Source: an uncultured Desulfosarcina sp. (GTDB lineage: Bacteria; Desulfobacterota; Desulfobacteria; Desulfobacterales; Desulfosarcinaceae). Taken from it: a stretch of 64,000 nt of DNA. The notes beneath the pieces are model-generated. The model did not search any database, was not told where the DNA came from, and was given only the letters and a program-made list of their open reading frames with translations. The DNA lies in the NCBI RefSeq assembly GCF_963668215.1, contig NZ_OY764190.1, forward strand, positions 4,216,001 to 4,280,000. The letters run 5' to 3'. The stretch's first letter is position 1; each line of letters starts with the position of its first letter. Positions 17,231 to 25,285 of the stretch are shown here, piece by piece. Position numbers and translations under genes: made by a program.

Positions 17231-17893
17231 ATGTACTATCCGTTTATGTTGTACAACGAGAAGATCGACCATCGGCCGGTATTCGACGGCCTGACCGGCG
17301 ATCCCTTTGTTGCGGATCTTTCGCCGACAAGCCCGCTGCTCGCAGGCCTGGATGCCCGGGATCAGAAAGGGTTTCAAAAAGTTCTCGACGAGAAGATGGG
17401 AAAGACCTACAGCTGGGGATTCGCCCCTTACCTGGAGAATCGGGACACCCTGCTGGGGGACTGTCCCCAGATGGTGGTCGATCAGCGATTCATCCATCTG
17501 GGGCTGGATGTGATCGTCGGTCTGGGCACCCCTTTGCACGCCCCCTTGGATGCCACGGTGACCGCAAGCGGATACGAGAGCGGGGAGGGTAACTACGGCG
17601 GCTACGTCCTTCTGCAGCATGCCGGCGACCGTTTCGAAACGTTTTACAGTTTTTACGGCCATCTGTGTAAAACCCGTCTGCCGGCCGTCGGGCAGCGTTT
17701 CGCCGCCGGCGAATCCTTTGCCGAGATCGGCGACTTTCACGAAAACGGGAACTGGTTCTACCACACCCACATCCAGGTCATTACCCAGAAGGGCCTGGAC
17801 CGGGGGTATCTCTCCATGGGGTATTGCGCCACGGCGGATCTGGCGGAGATGAACGATTTATGCCCGTCGCCCATTGCTCTTTTCAAGCGGTAG
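17231..17893 (+). CDS. M23/LytM-fold protein without a signal peptide
   Basis: A 220-residue protein whose C-terminal half carries the M23 metallopeptidase signatures. RFIHLGLDVIVGLGTPLHAP holds the HxxxD zinc ligands, FYSFYGHLCKTRLPAVGQRF is the conserved FYGHL strand, and NWFYHTHIQVITQ holds the HxH. There is no signal peptide or membrane anchor, so the product should stay in the cytosol, unlike cell-wall M23 enzymes. The same domain type is known fused to class III aminotransferases and kinases in small-molecule metabolism, so a metabolic rather than wall role is plausible (inference). An AGGAG lies 7 bases before the ATG. It follows the KamA-like gene by 14 bases, an operon pair. Confidence 0.82.
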   Translation: MYYPFMLYNEKIDHRPVFDGLTGDPFVADLSPTSPLLAGLDARDQKGFQKVLDEKMGKTYSWGFAPYLENRDTLLGDCPQMVVDQRFIHLGLDVIVGLGTPLHAPLDATVTASGYESGEGNYGGYVLLQHAGDRFETFYSFYGHLCKTRLPAVGQRFAAGESFAEIGDFHENGNWFYHTHIQVITQKGLDRGYLSMGYCATADLAEMNDLCPSPIALFKR

Positions 17894-17953
17894 GCCGGCG
17901 CTTTGGTGGCCGTCCGTACACCCAGGGCAGCCGATAACTGAAAAGGCGGGAAG

Positions 17954-19117
17954 CTATCGGGGACTGCCGGATCGATCCATTTCCGTCCGGTTGCGGCCTT
18001 TGCGCTTGGCCTGGTAGAGCGCGTTGTCGGCCCGGGAAATCAGGCTTTCCCGGGTTTCATTGGCCGAGGTGTTCCCGGCGACGCCGATGCTCATCGTGGC
18101 CGAGATGTTGTGGCCCTTGTAAGGCATCAGTACTTCGGCCATGCGCCGACGCATTTCCTCTGCCAGTCCATAGGCGGTGTCCGGATCGATGTCGGTCATC
18201 AGGACGATGAACTCCTCGCCGCCATAGCGGGCCACGAGGTCCGTATCCCGCTTGAAAACCGTTCTGAGAAGGATTGCCGTCAGTTTCAGAAATTCGTCTC
18301 CGGCCTGGTGGCCGTATTGATCGTTGATCTGCTTGAAATGGTCGATGTCGCACAGCAAAAGGGTCGGTGGGCGTTGAACCCGTTTGGCCTTTTTCCATTC
18401 ATGGTCGAGACGTTCGTCGAAATGGCGCCGGTTGTAAAGGCCGGTGAGGCCGTCGATGCGGCTGAGCGTATGCAGTTCCTCCGTTTTCTCCATCAACAGC
18501 CGTTCGTTTTCCAATGCCTGCCAATATTCCCGGTTGGCCCGTAAGGCCATCATTACCAGGTAGATCGAAAACAATAAAATGGAAAGGGCGATGGGCAGGT
18601 TGATTTGCCGGACAATCATGACGGCGATGGTGGGAACCAGCATGGAGAAATTAAAAACCACCGACAACCCCAGGTTGGGCACGAAGGCGACGACGCCACC
18701 GGCGCTGAGTCCGGCCGTGCAGACGGCCATGACCAGTTTGGCGGTATGCTCACCGTCAAGGGTCATGAATCGGACAAAAAAGACGCCCCAGATCATTGCC
18801 GTCAACACCACGCTGACAAAGAAAATGGTCCGGTTCAGCTTTTCATGGGTGGCGTCTGTCAAGCGGTAAATCGGCAGATGGATCAGTCGAAAAAGGCAGA
18901 TGCCTAGAATCGACGAAAAAAACGCCAGCGAAAAATTCGATTGGCGATGGTAGAAATCGTCCGAAACGAGAATCAACACGGCAAGCAGAACATAGAAGGC
19001 GATTCCCGGGGTTGAACGTGTCTTGAGATCCCGGAGGACCCTTCTGTTGATTTTATCACGGCTTTGGTTGGGCATGGCGTCAGCGCTTTCAATTCGGTAA
19101 CGGGGATCGGGTGCCAA
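17954..19117 (-). CDS. Membrane-bound diguanylate cyclase (GGDEF)
   Basis: A 387-residue signalling enzyme that makes cyclic di-GMP from two GTP. Five or six hydrophobic segments fill residues about 35-190 (for example GIAFYVLLAVLILVSDD and PIALSILLFSIYLVMMALRA). After a short coil (LENERLLMEKTEELHTLSRI) comes the GGDEF domain: DGLTGLYNRRHFDERLDHEW, LLLCDIDHFKQINDQYGHQA, and the active site RYGGEEFIVLMTDI. An inhibitory I-site RDTD lies five residues before GGEEF, so product feedback is likely. The translation could also begin at Met15 (19075). No phosphodiesterase domain is present. It lies tail-to-tail with the M23 gene and 8 bases after the Lon-like gene on the same strand, so the two may be cotranscribed. 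Confidence 0.92.
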   Translation of the reverse strand: MAPDPRYRIESADAMPNQSRDKINRRVLRDLKTRSTPGIAFYVLLAVLILVSDDFYHRQSNFSLAFFSSILGICLFRLIHLPIYRLTDATHEKLNRTIFFVSVVLTAMIWGVFFVRFMTLDGEHTAKLVMAVCTAGLSAGGVVAFVPNLGLSVVFNFSMLVPTIAVMIVRQINLPIALSILLFSIYLVMMALRANREYWQALENERLLMEKTEELHTLSRIDGLTGLYNRRHFDERLDHEWKKAKRVQRPPTLLLCDIDHFKQINDQYGHQAGDEFLKLTAILLRTVFKRDTDLVARYGGEEFIVLMTDIDPDTAYGLAEEMRRRMAEVLMPYKGHNISATMSIGVAGNTSANETRESLISRADNALYQAKRKGRNRTEMDRSGSPR

Positions 19118-19125
19118 TTTGGCCT

Positions 19126-21531
19126 TCAGTTGTCGAAGGTTTCCCCGGCTTTCTTTAATTTCAAGCTGTGCTTCAGGTAGGTCTCCAGTTTTTTCTGCAC
19201 CCGGCCGTACACGGTGTCTTGCGGGAAATTCCCTTCGGCGTCGGGGGCGCCGGCCGACATTCCGGTGAGAATTTCGATGCCTTCCTCCACGGTCGCCACC
19301 TGCCAGATGGTAAATTCACCTTTTTCGACGGCGGCGATAACGCTTTTCTTGAGCATCAGGTTTTTCACGTTGGCCGCCGGGATCATGACGCCCTGGCCGC
19401 CGGCAAGCCCCTTGCTGCGGCACACGTCGAAGAAGCCCTCGATTTTTTGGTTGACGCCGCCGATGGCCTGCACCTGGCCTTTCTGGTTTACCGATCCGGT
19501 AACGGCAATGCCCTGCCGGATGGGAATCCCGGAGAGACTGGAAAGGATGGCATACAATTCCGTGGACGAGGCGCTGTCCCCGTCGACGCCGCTGTAACTC
19601 TGTTCGAAGGTCAGGCTGATGGAAAGGTTCAAGGGGTAGCGCTGGGCGAAGGTGCGGCCCAGGTAGCCCGAGAGAATCATGACCCCTTTGTCGTGGGTGC
19701 TGCCGGAAAGCTTGGCTTCCCGTTCGATGTTGACGACGCCGGGTTTGCCCATGTAGGTTTCCGCGGTGATGCGCGACGGCCGGCCGAAGGCGATTTCGCC
19801 CATCTGGTAGACGGCCAGGGCGTTGACCTGGCCTACGGCCTCGCCGGCCACGTCGATCATGATGGTGTCGTCCACGTAGTTCTCGTGGATTTTTTCCTCA
19901 TAGAGATTGTAGCGGAAGCGATGCTCCGTAAAGGCTTTGACCACGTGGGCGGATGTTACCCGCTCGGAATCCTCCTTTTTTGCCCAGTAATCGGCCTCCT
20001 TGATCACCGCAACGACGCTGCCGAACCGCAAAGAGAGTTTGTTTTTGCTGTCGATGGCCTTTTCGCCGTATTCGACGACGGCCGCGACGCCGTCGGCGGT
20101 AAATGGCAGCAGCCCGCCGTCGCGGCAGACCCGGGCAATAAACTGGGCGTAAAGTCGAACGGTTTCATCGTTGCGGGCTACCTCGTAATCGAAGTCCGCC
20201 CGAACTTTGAAGATTTTGTTGAATTTGGAATCGTAGTTCTGGAGAATCTGAAACGGCTCGTATCCCCCCAGAAGAATCACCTTCACGTCCAGTTCCACCG
20301 GTTCCGGACGAAGAGAGGCGGTACCCAGCCCCATGTCCCGGGTCATATCTTCGATGAACAGCCGCTTGTTTTGCAGGGCCCGTTTGAGGGATTCCCAGAC
20401 CTGCGGGTGGGTCAGCACGGACTCCACCTCCAGAATGAGAAATCCTCCGTTGGCCTGGAGCAGGGAGCCGGACTGCACCATGGTGAAATCGGTGACCAGG
20501 GTACCCATGAACGCCTTCTTCTCAATGCGGCCGAATACGTTCTGGTAGGTGGGATTGGGTTCGAACACCACCGGGGCGCCTTCAAGACCGTTTCTGTCCT
20601 CCAGTACATTGACCCGATAGCGGTTCAGAGAGAGTTCCATGGTTTCGGGCGGTACTTCACTGTCGTTGTCTCCTTGTTGCTGGGGTAAAAAGAGCCCTAC
20701 ATTGTCCACCATGTCTTCCTGCATTTCATCCAGAAACTGGATCACTTGCTCCTGATCCCGATAATTTTCGCGGATCAGATCCAGCCGGCTTTTCACCACG
20801 AAGCGGGCCGATTCGCCTGCAAACTGCTGAATTTCCTTCTGCTGGGCCTGGTTGATTCGGCTGACTTCGCGCATGGCGGCCTGGATTTCATCCTGGAAAG
20901 CCTGCACGGTTTCTTCGATGGCGGCGCGCTGCTGATCGGTCAGCTTTTCGAAGGCTTCCTGACTGAAGGGCTCTTCCCCGTTCATGGGAACGGTCTGGTA
21001 GCCGGACGGCGTCTTTTCGACCTTGAGCTGCTTTTCCCGGGCCGAGCGGTCCAGGGATTCGAATTGTTCCCTTTTCTGGTCCCCGTAGCGCTTCTGAATT
21101 TCATTGACCTTTTCGCGAAACGGATCGGCCTGGAACGTTTTGGGCAGACGGATCTTCAGGTCGCTGACCAGCCGGTTGAGGCTTTTGGCAAAACGGACGG
21201 CCTGGCCTGATGGCAAGGGCAGGGATCGCGGCCGGTATTCATCCTTGAAATTATTGATCATGACCCAGTCCGGCGGCGTGGGCAGTTTTCGGGCCGCCTT
21301 GCGGACGATTTCCTGCACGATCGTGGTCTTCCCGGTGCCCTCCGGACCGGTAACGAAGATATGGTATCCGCTGCTCTGCATTTCCAGGCCGAAGGTGATG
21401 GCCTGCACCGCCCGTTCCTGGCCGATCACCTGATCCAGCGGCTCGACATCGGCGGTGGTTTCAAAACCGAACATGGACGGATCGCACAGGCAGCGCAGGT
21501 CGGCGAGTTGCACTTCGTTTTTTGCGGTCAT
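19126..21531 (-). CDS. Lon-like ATP-dependent protease (YcbZ/LonB type)
   Basis: A protein of about 801 residues with a split AAA+ module and a C-terminal Lon protease domain. The Walker A is VTGPEGTGKTTIVQEI near residue 60. A long Gln/Glu-rich coiled-coil insertion covers about 140-270, and the second AAA half includes FIEDMTRDMGLG and GGFLILEVESVL. The Ser-Lys dyad is GDSASS (Ser653) and GGVNQKIEGF (Lys696), 43 residues apart as in Lon. It lacks the Lon N-terminal substrate domain, like E. coli YcbZ. I choose ATG 21531 (MTAKNEVQLA) because GGAG lies 7 bases upstream; the frame extends 27 bases further without a site. It probably degrades damaged cytosolic proteins. Confidence 0.92.
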   Translation of the reverse strand: MTAKNEVQLADLRCLCDPSMFGFETTADVEPLDQVIGQERAVQAITFGLEMQSSGYHIFVTGPEGTGKTTIVQEIVRKAARKLPTPPDWVMINNFKDEYRPRSLPLPSGQAVRFAKSLNRLVSDLKIRLPKTFQADPFREKVNEIQKRYGDQKREQFESLDRSAREKQLKVEKTPSGYQTVPMNGEEPFSQEAFEKLTDQQRAAIEETVQAFQDEIQAAMREVSRINQAQQKEIQQFAGESARFVVKSRLDLIRENYRDQEQVIQFLDEMQEDMVDNVGLFLPQQQGDNDSEVPPETMELSLNRYRVNVLEDRNGLEGAPVVFEPNPTYQNVFGRIEKKAFMGTLVTDFTMVQSGSLLQANGGFLILEVESVLTHPQVWESLKRALQNKRLFIEDMTRDMGLGTASLRPEPVELDVKVILLGGYEPFQILQNYDSKFNKIFKVRADFDYEVARNDETVRLYAQFIARVCRDGGLLPFTADGVAAVVEYGEKAIDSKNKLSLRFGSVVAVIKEADYWAKKEDSERVTSAHVVKAFTEHRFRYNLYEEKIHENYVDDTIMIDVAGEAVGQVNALAVYQMGEIAFGRPSRITAETYMGKPGVVNIEREAKLSGSTHDKGVMILSGYLGRTFAQRYPLNLSISLTFEQSYSGVDGDSASSTELYAILSSLSGIPIRQGIAVTGSVNQKGQVQAIGGVNQKIEGFFDVCRSKGLAGGQGVMIPAANVKNLMLKKSVIAAVEKGEFTIWQVATVEEGIEILTGMSAGAPDAEGNFPQDTVYGRVQKKLETYLKHSLKLKKAGETFDN

Positions 21532-21671
21532 CTGGGCTCCTTGATAAAGGGGGTGCATGGGAAAACCGGCGCAGGCGATGCGTCGCTTAACGGCCGGTCG
21601 GTATCAACGGTGAAATAGTACAGAGATAGTGGATCGGAGGGGGGGTGTCAAGAATGACGGACTCGTAAAAC

Positions 21672-21788
21672 AGCCGAACATTGAACATCGAACGCTGAGC
21701 ATCGAATGGCGAGATCATCTCACCACCTCGAATAACGGCGGAACACCTTATTCAAAATTCGATGTTGGACGTTCGATGTTCGACGTTC
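21672..21788. repeat. Arm-flanked repeat module abutting the aspS stop codon
   Basis: The left arm GAACATTGAACATCGAACGC begins near 21676. The right arm (21743-21788), ending GTTCGATGTTCGACGTTC, is inverted relative to it and matches 6331-6376 at 43 of 46 positions. The aspS stop codon lies at 21791-21793, two bases beyond the arm. The core of about 45 bases contains no gene. Confidence 0.75.
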
Positions 21789-21790
21789 TT

Positions 21791-23608
21791 CTATTCATCT
21801 GTGCTGGTCTTCTCCTGGGTGTCGGTGAGCGTAAGTTTGAGCCGCAGGGAGAGTTCATCCAACTGGGCCTTGGACGCTTCCGACGGCGCATTGGTGAGCA
21901 GACAGGCCGCCCGCTGGGTTTTGGGAAAGGCGATGACATCGCGGATGGACGACTCGGCGCACAGCAGCATGACCAGACGGTCGAACCCGAAGGCGATGCC
22001 GCCGTGGGGCGGCGCTCCGGACTCCAGAGCGTCCAGCAGAAATCCGAATTTTTCGCGATAATCCTCCGGCTGCATGCCCAGAGCGGCAAAGACCCGCTGC
22101 TGCAGGTCCATATCGTGGATACGGATGCTGCCGCCGCCCACTTCGAAACCGTTGAGAACCATGTCGTAGGCCCTGGAACGAACGGCCAGCGGTTCGGTTT
22201 CCAGTTTGTCGTAGTCCTCTTCAAACGGTGCGGTAAAGGGGTGATGGAGCGCCTGGTAGCGTTTTTCCGTTTCGTCGTATTCGAACATGGGAAATTGGGT
22301 GATCCAGACGAAATTAAAGGCGTCTTCGTCGATCAGGCCCAGCTTCTTTCCTATGTGATTGCGCAGATGGCCTAAGGCTTCGTTGGTGACCTTGGGCTGG
22401 TCGGCCACGAAAAAGACCAGGTCTCCCGGGGCCATGTCGATGCGCTCGGCCAGTTTGGCCTTTTCCTCGTCGGTGAAGAATTTGGCGATGGGAGACTGCC
22501 AGGCATCCTCGCGCACCTTGATCCAGGCCAGGCCCTTGGCCCGGTAGACCGCTACGAAATCGGTGAGGTCGTCGATCTCCTTGCGCGAAAAGTCGATGCA
22601 TCCCTTGGCGTTGAGGGCTTTGACGATGCCGCCCTTTTTGACCACACTGGAAAAGACCTTGAAACCGGAGGTTTCAACGATGTCGGAGACATCGGCAAGT
22701 TCCAGCCCGAAGCGGGTGTCGGGTTTGTCCAGGCCATAGCGGTCCATGGCTTCGGCATAGGTCAGCCGGGGGAAGGGAAGACTCAGGGATCGGCCCAGGA
22801 CTTCGTCGAACAGATTGGCCATCATGCCTTCGCTGATCGCCATGAGGTCCTCTTCTCCCACGAAGGACATCTCCATATCGATCTGGCTGAACTCGGGCTG
22901 GCGGTCGGCCCGCAGGTCCTCGTCCCGAAAGCAGCGCACGATCTGGTAGTAGCGGTCGAATCCGGAAATCATCAACAACTGCTTGAACAACTGCGGCGAC
23001 TGGGGCAGGGCATAGAACTGCCCGGCATTGACCCGGCTGGGGACCAGGTAGTCCCGGGCGCCTTCGGGCGTGCTTTTGGTGAGCACCGGTGTTTCGATGT
23101 CGAGAAAGCCGTTGGCGTTGAGAAACTTTCTCACAGACGCGCCGGCCTTGTGCCGGGTGATAATGTTATGCTGCAGCGGCGGACGGCGCAGGTCCAGGTG
23201 CCTGTTTTTCAGGCGGATGGCCTCGGAGACGTCCACTTTGTCTTCGATCATGAAGGGCGGCGTTTTAGCCGGATTGAGAATTTTCAGTTCGTCGACCAGC
23301 ACCTCGATCTCACCGGTGGGCAGCTTGGGGTTGACCATGCCGTCGGGGCGCGGCTCCACCTTGCCGCGAACGCCCAGAACGTATTCGCTGCGAATGGCGT
23401 GGGCCTTGGCATGCACCTTCGGATTGATTTCCGGATTGAAAACCACCTGGGTAATGCCTTCACGGTCGCGCAGGTCGATGAAAATGACGCCGCCGTGGTC
23501 CCGCCGCCGCAGGACCCAGCCCATCAGGACGACTTCCTGCCCCATATCTTTGGCACTCAAGGCGTTGCAGTGATGGGTTCTTCTCATGTCGCCGAGAATA
23601 TCAGCCAA
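21791..23608 (-). CDS. aspS: Aspartyl-tRNA synthetase
   Basis: A class II synthetase of bacterial type, about 605 residues. The N-terminal OB fold has VLMGWVLRRRDHGGVIFIDL followed by RDREGITQVVFNPE. Motif 2 is FDRYYQIVRCFRDEDLRADR and motif 3 GGIAFGFDRLVMLLCAESSI. The GAD insertion is about residues 290-420. The start is a TTG at 23608 (reads MADILGDMRRTHHCN after initiation). AAGGAG lies 7 bases upstream of it, while no good site serves the in-frame TTG 24 bases earlier or the internal ATG at 23587. Whether it also charges tRNA-Asn cannot be decided. The C-terminus ends just before a repeat arm. Confidence 0.95.
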   Translation of the reverse strand: MADILGDMRRTHHCNALSAKDMGQEVVLMGWVLRRRDHGGVIFIDLRDREGITQVVFNPEINPKVHAKAHAIRSEYVLGVRGKVEPRPDGMVNPKLPTGEIEVLVDELKILNPAKTPPFMIEDKVDVSEAIRLKNRHLDLRRPPLQHNIITRHKAGASVRKFLNANGFLDIETPVLTKSTPEGARDYLVPSRVNAGQFYALPQSPQLFKQLLMISGFDRYYQIVRCFRDEDLRADRQPEFSQIDMEMSFVGEEDLMAISEGMMANLFDEVLGRSLSLPFPRLTYAEAMDRYGLDKPDTRFGLELADVSDIVETSGFKVFSSVVKKGGIVKALNAKGCIDFSRKEIDDLTDFVAVYRAKGLAWIKVREDAWQSPIAKFFTDEEKAKLAERIDMAPGDLVFFVADQPKVTNEALGHLRNHIGKKLGLIDEDAFNFVWITQFPMFEYDETEKRYQALHHPFTAPFEEDYDKLETEPLAVRSRAYDMVLNGFEVGGGSIRIHDMDLQQRVFAALGMQPEDYREKFGFLLDALESGAPPHGGIAFGFDRLVMLLCAESSIRDVIAFPKTQRAACLLTNAPSEASKAQLDELSLRLKLTLTDTQEKTSTDE

Positions 23609-23639
23609 TGGAATACTCCTTTCGAACAGCAATTTTGTA

Positions 23640-23735
23640 TTTTTAATTGTGAATTTTGGATGAAGGAATTCTACCGAATGATAAGAACGGTACGATCCTT
23701 AATTCAAAATTCAACATTCATAATTTAAAATTAAA
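23640..23735. repeat. AATTnTGAATT-type short repeats between aspS and hisS
   Basis: The 133-base gap holds AATTGTGAATTTTGGATG at 23645 and, inverted, ATTCAAAATTCAACATTCAT at 23702-23721, followed by AATTTAAAATTAAA. Its CCTTAATTCAAAATTC resembles CCTTATTCAAAATTC in the right arm at 21746. It looks like a diverged or truncated member of the same arm-flanked family. Confidence 0.5.
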
Positions 23736-23741
23736 CTCGTG

Positions 23742-25007
23742 TCAGTGTATTGTCTGAATCAGCTTTTCAACGATGCCCTCGATGGGAATTTCGACCTGGG
23801 ACTTGTCGGCCATGTCCCGCAGCACCGCTTTGCCCTCGCGCAACTCGCTTTCCCCCACGATCAGCACCTGTTTGGCGCCCTGGCGGTTGGCCTGCTTCAT
23901 CTGGGCCTTGAGGCTTTTTTCACCGTATTCCATGGCAACGCCGACGCCCGCGGTTCCCAGCACGGTGGACCATTGAAAGGCCTTGGCCCGCGCCGGTTCG
24001 CCGAGGGCGGCGATGAACAGCTGCGGTGGGCGAACGGGCACCGGCGATATGGCCGCGACAATTTCCGCCAGGCGGTCGAAGCCGATGGCGAATCCGATGG
24101 CCGGAATTTCGGGACCGCCCAAAGAGCCGACCAGACCGTCGTAGCGGCCCCCGCCGGCCACGGCGCTCTGGGCGCCTAAAGCGCCGGTTTGAATTTCGAA
24201 GGCGGTGCGGGTGTAGTAGTCCAGACCGCGGACCAGCTGCTTGTCCACCTCGAAAGGAACGCCCAGCCTTGCCAACGTATCCGTGACCGTGGAAAAATGC
24301 ACGCGGCAATCGTCACACAGGTAGTCGATGATCGAAGGCGCCCCCTGCATGGCCTCCCGACATCCGGGAACCTTGCAGTCCAGAACCCGCAGCGGATTGC
24401 GGTCCTTCCGGCGCAAACAGTCGCTGCATAAAGAAGGCGCCGCGGCGTCCAGCAATTTGGACAGGGCTTCTTTGAATCGGGGACGGCAGACGGGGCAGCC
24501 GAGGGAATTGACATGGGCCGTGGTGTCGGTCACTGCCAGTCGGTCGAAAAGGGTGCGCAGCAGAAAAATCAACTCCACATCCGCGTAAGGGGCGGCCACA
24601 CCGAAAATTTCCGCATCGATCTGGTAAAATTGGCGGTAGCGGCCTTTCTGGGGCCGTTCGCGCCGAAACATGGGACCGATGGTGTAGAATTTGCGGACCG
24701 GATCCTGGGCATACATCTTGTGCTGGATGTACGAGCGGCAGATGGAGGCCGTGGCTTCGGGCCGCAGGGTCAGCAGATCTTTGCCGCGGTCTTCAAAGGT
24801 GTACATCTCCTTTTCCACGATATCCGTATCTTCGCCGATACTGCGGGCGAACAGGTCGGTCTTTTCCATGATGGGGATGCGGATCTCGCGGTAACCGAAA
24901 TCTTCGAACAGCTCGATGGCCGTACGTTCGATGTGCTGCCACAGTTCGGTTTCGCCGGGCAGAATGTCCTTGAAGCCCCGGATCAGTTGGATGTTGCTTT
25001 GACTCAT
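23742..25007 (-). CDS. hisS: Histidyl-tRNA synthetase
   Basis: A 421-residue class II synthetase. The opening IQLIRGFKDILPGETELWQH matches HisRS. Motif 2 is VRKFYTIGPMFRRERPQKGR, followed by YRQFYQIDAEIFG. The histidine-specific blocks are LVRGLDYYTRTAFEIQTGAL and GGGRYDGLVGSLGGPEIPAI, the latter continuing GFAIGFDRL (motif 3). An internal insertion (residues about 175-235) contains four CxxC-like pairs (GCPVCRPRFKEAL, CSDCLRRKDRN, CDDCRVH), suggesting a structural zinc site seen in some bacterial HisRS. The C-terminal anticodon domain ends KSQVEIPIEGIVEKLIQTIH. It is upstream of aspS on the same strand. Confidence 0.96.
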   Translation of the reverse strand: MSQSNIQLIRGFKDILPGETELWQHIERTAIELFEDFGYREIRIPIMEKTDLFARSIGEDTDIVEKEMYTFEDRGKDLLTLRPEATASICRSYIQHKMYAQDPVRKFYTIGPMFRRERPQKGRYRQFYQIDAEIFGVAAPYADVELIFLLRTLFDRLAVTDTTAHVNSLGCPVCRPRFKEALSKLLDAAAPSLCSDCLRRKDRNPLRVLDCKVPGCREAMQGAPSIIDYLCDDCRVHFSTVTDTLARLGVPFEVDKQLVRGLDYYTRTAFEIQTGALGAQSAVAGGGRYDGLVGSLGGPEIPAIGFAIGFDRLAEIVAAISPVPVRPPQLFIAALGEPARAKAFQWSTVLGTAGVGVAMEYGEKSLKAQMKQANRQGAKQVLIVGESELREGKAVLRDMADKSQVEIPIEGIVEKLIQTIH

Positions 25008-25285
25008 TGATCAAACGCCTTTTACAGTTTCGTCGTCTATGTGTAAACGAATTTACCTATCCCAGGCCTTTGGAGATAGTCAATAGTATTTTATACACGC
25101 CGCCATGTCCGACCGGCAGCCGCAGTGCCGAGGCGTCTGCAGAACGGCCGGCGCGGAAGATTTTGAAAATTCTTGCATTTAGCGGCTTTTGGACCCATTG
25201 GCATTGTTGACACCGGTCATGATTTTAGATAGTCTGAGCCTTCCCGTTCCCACAGTGAAATCTAAACTCCAATCAGGATGGCGCT

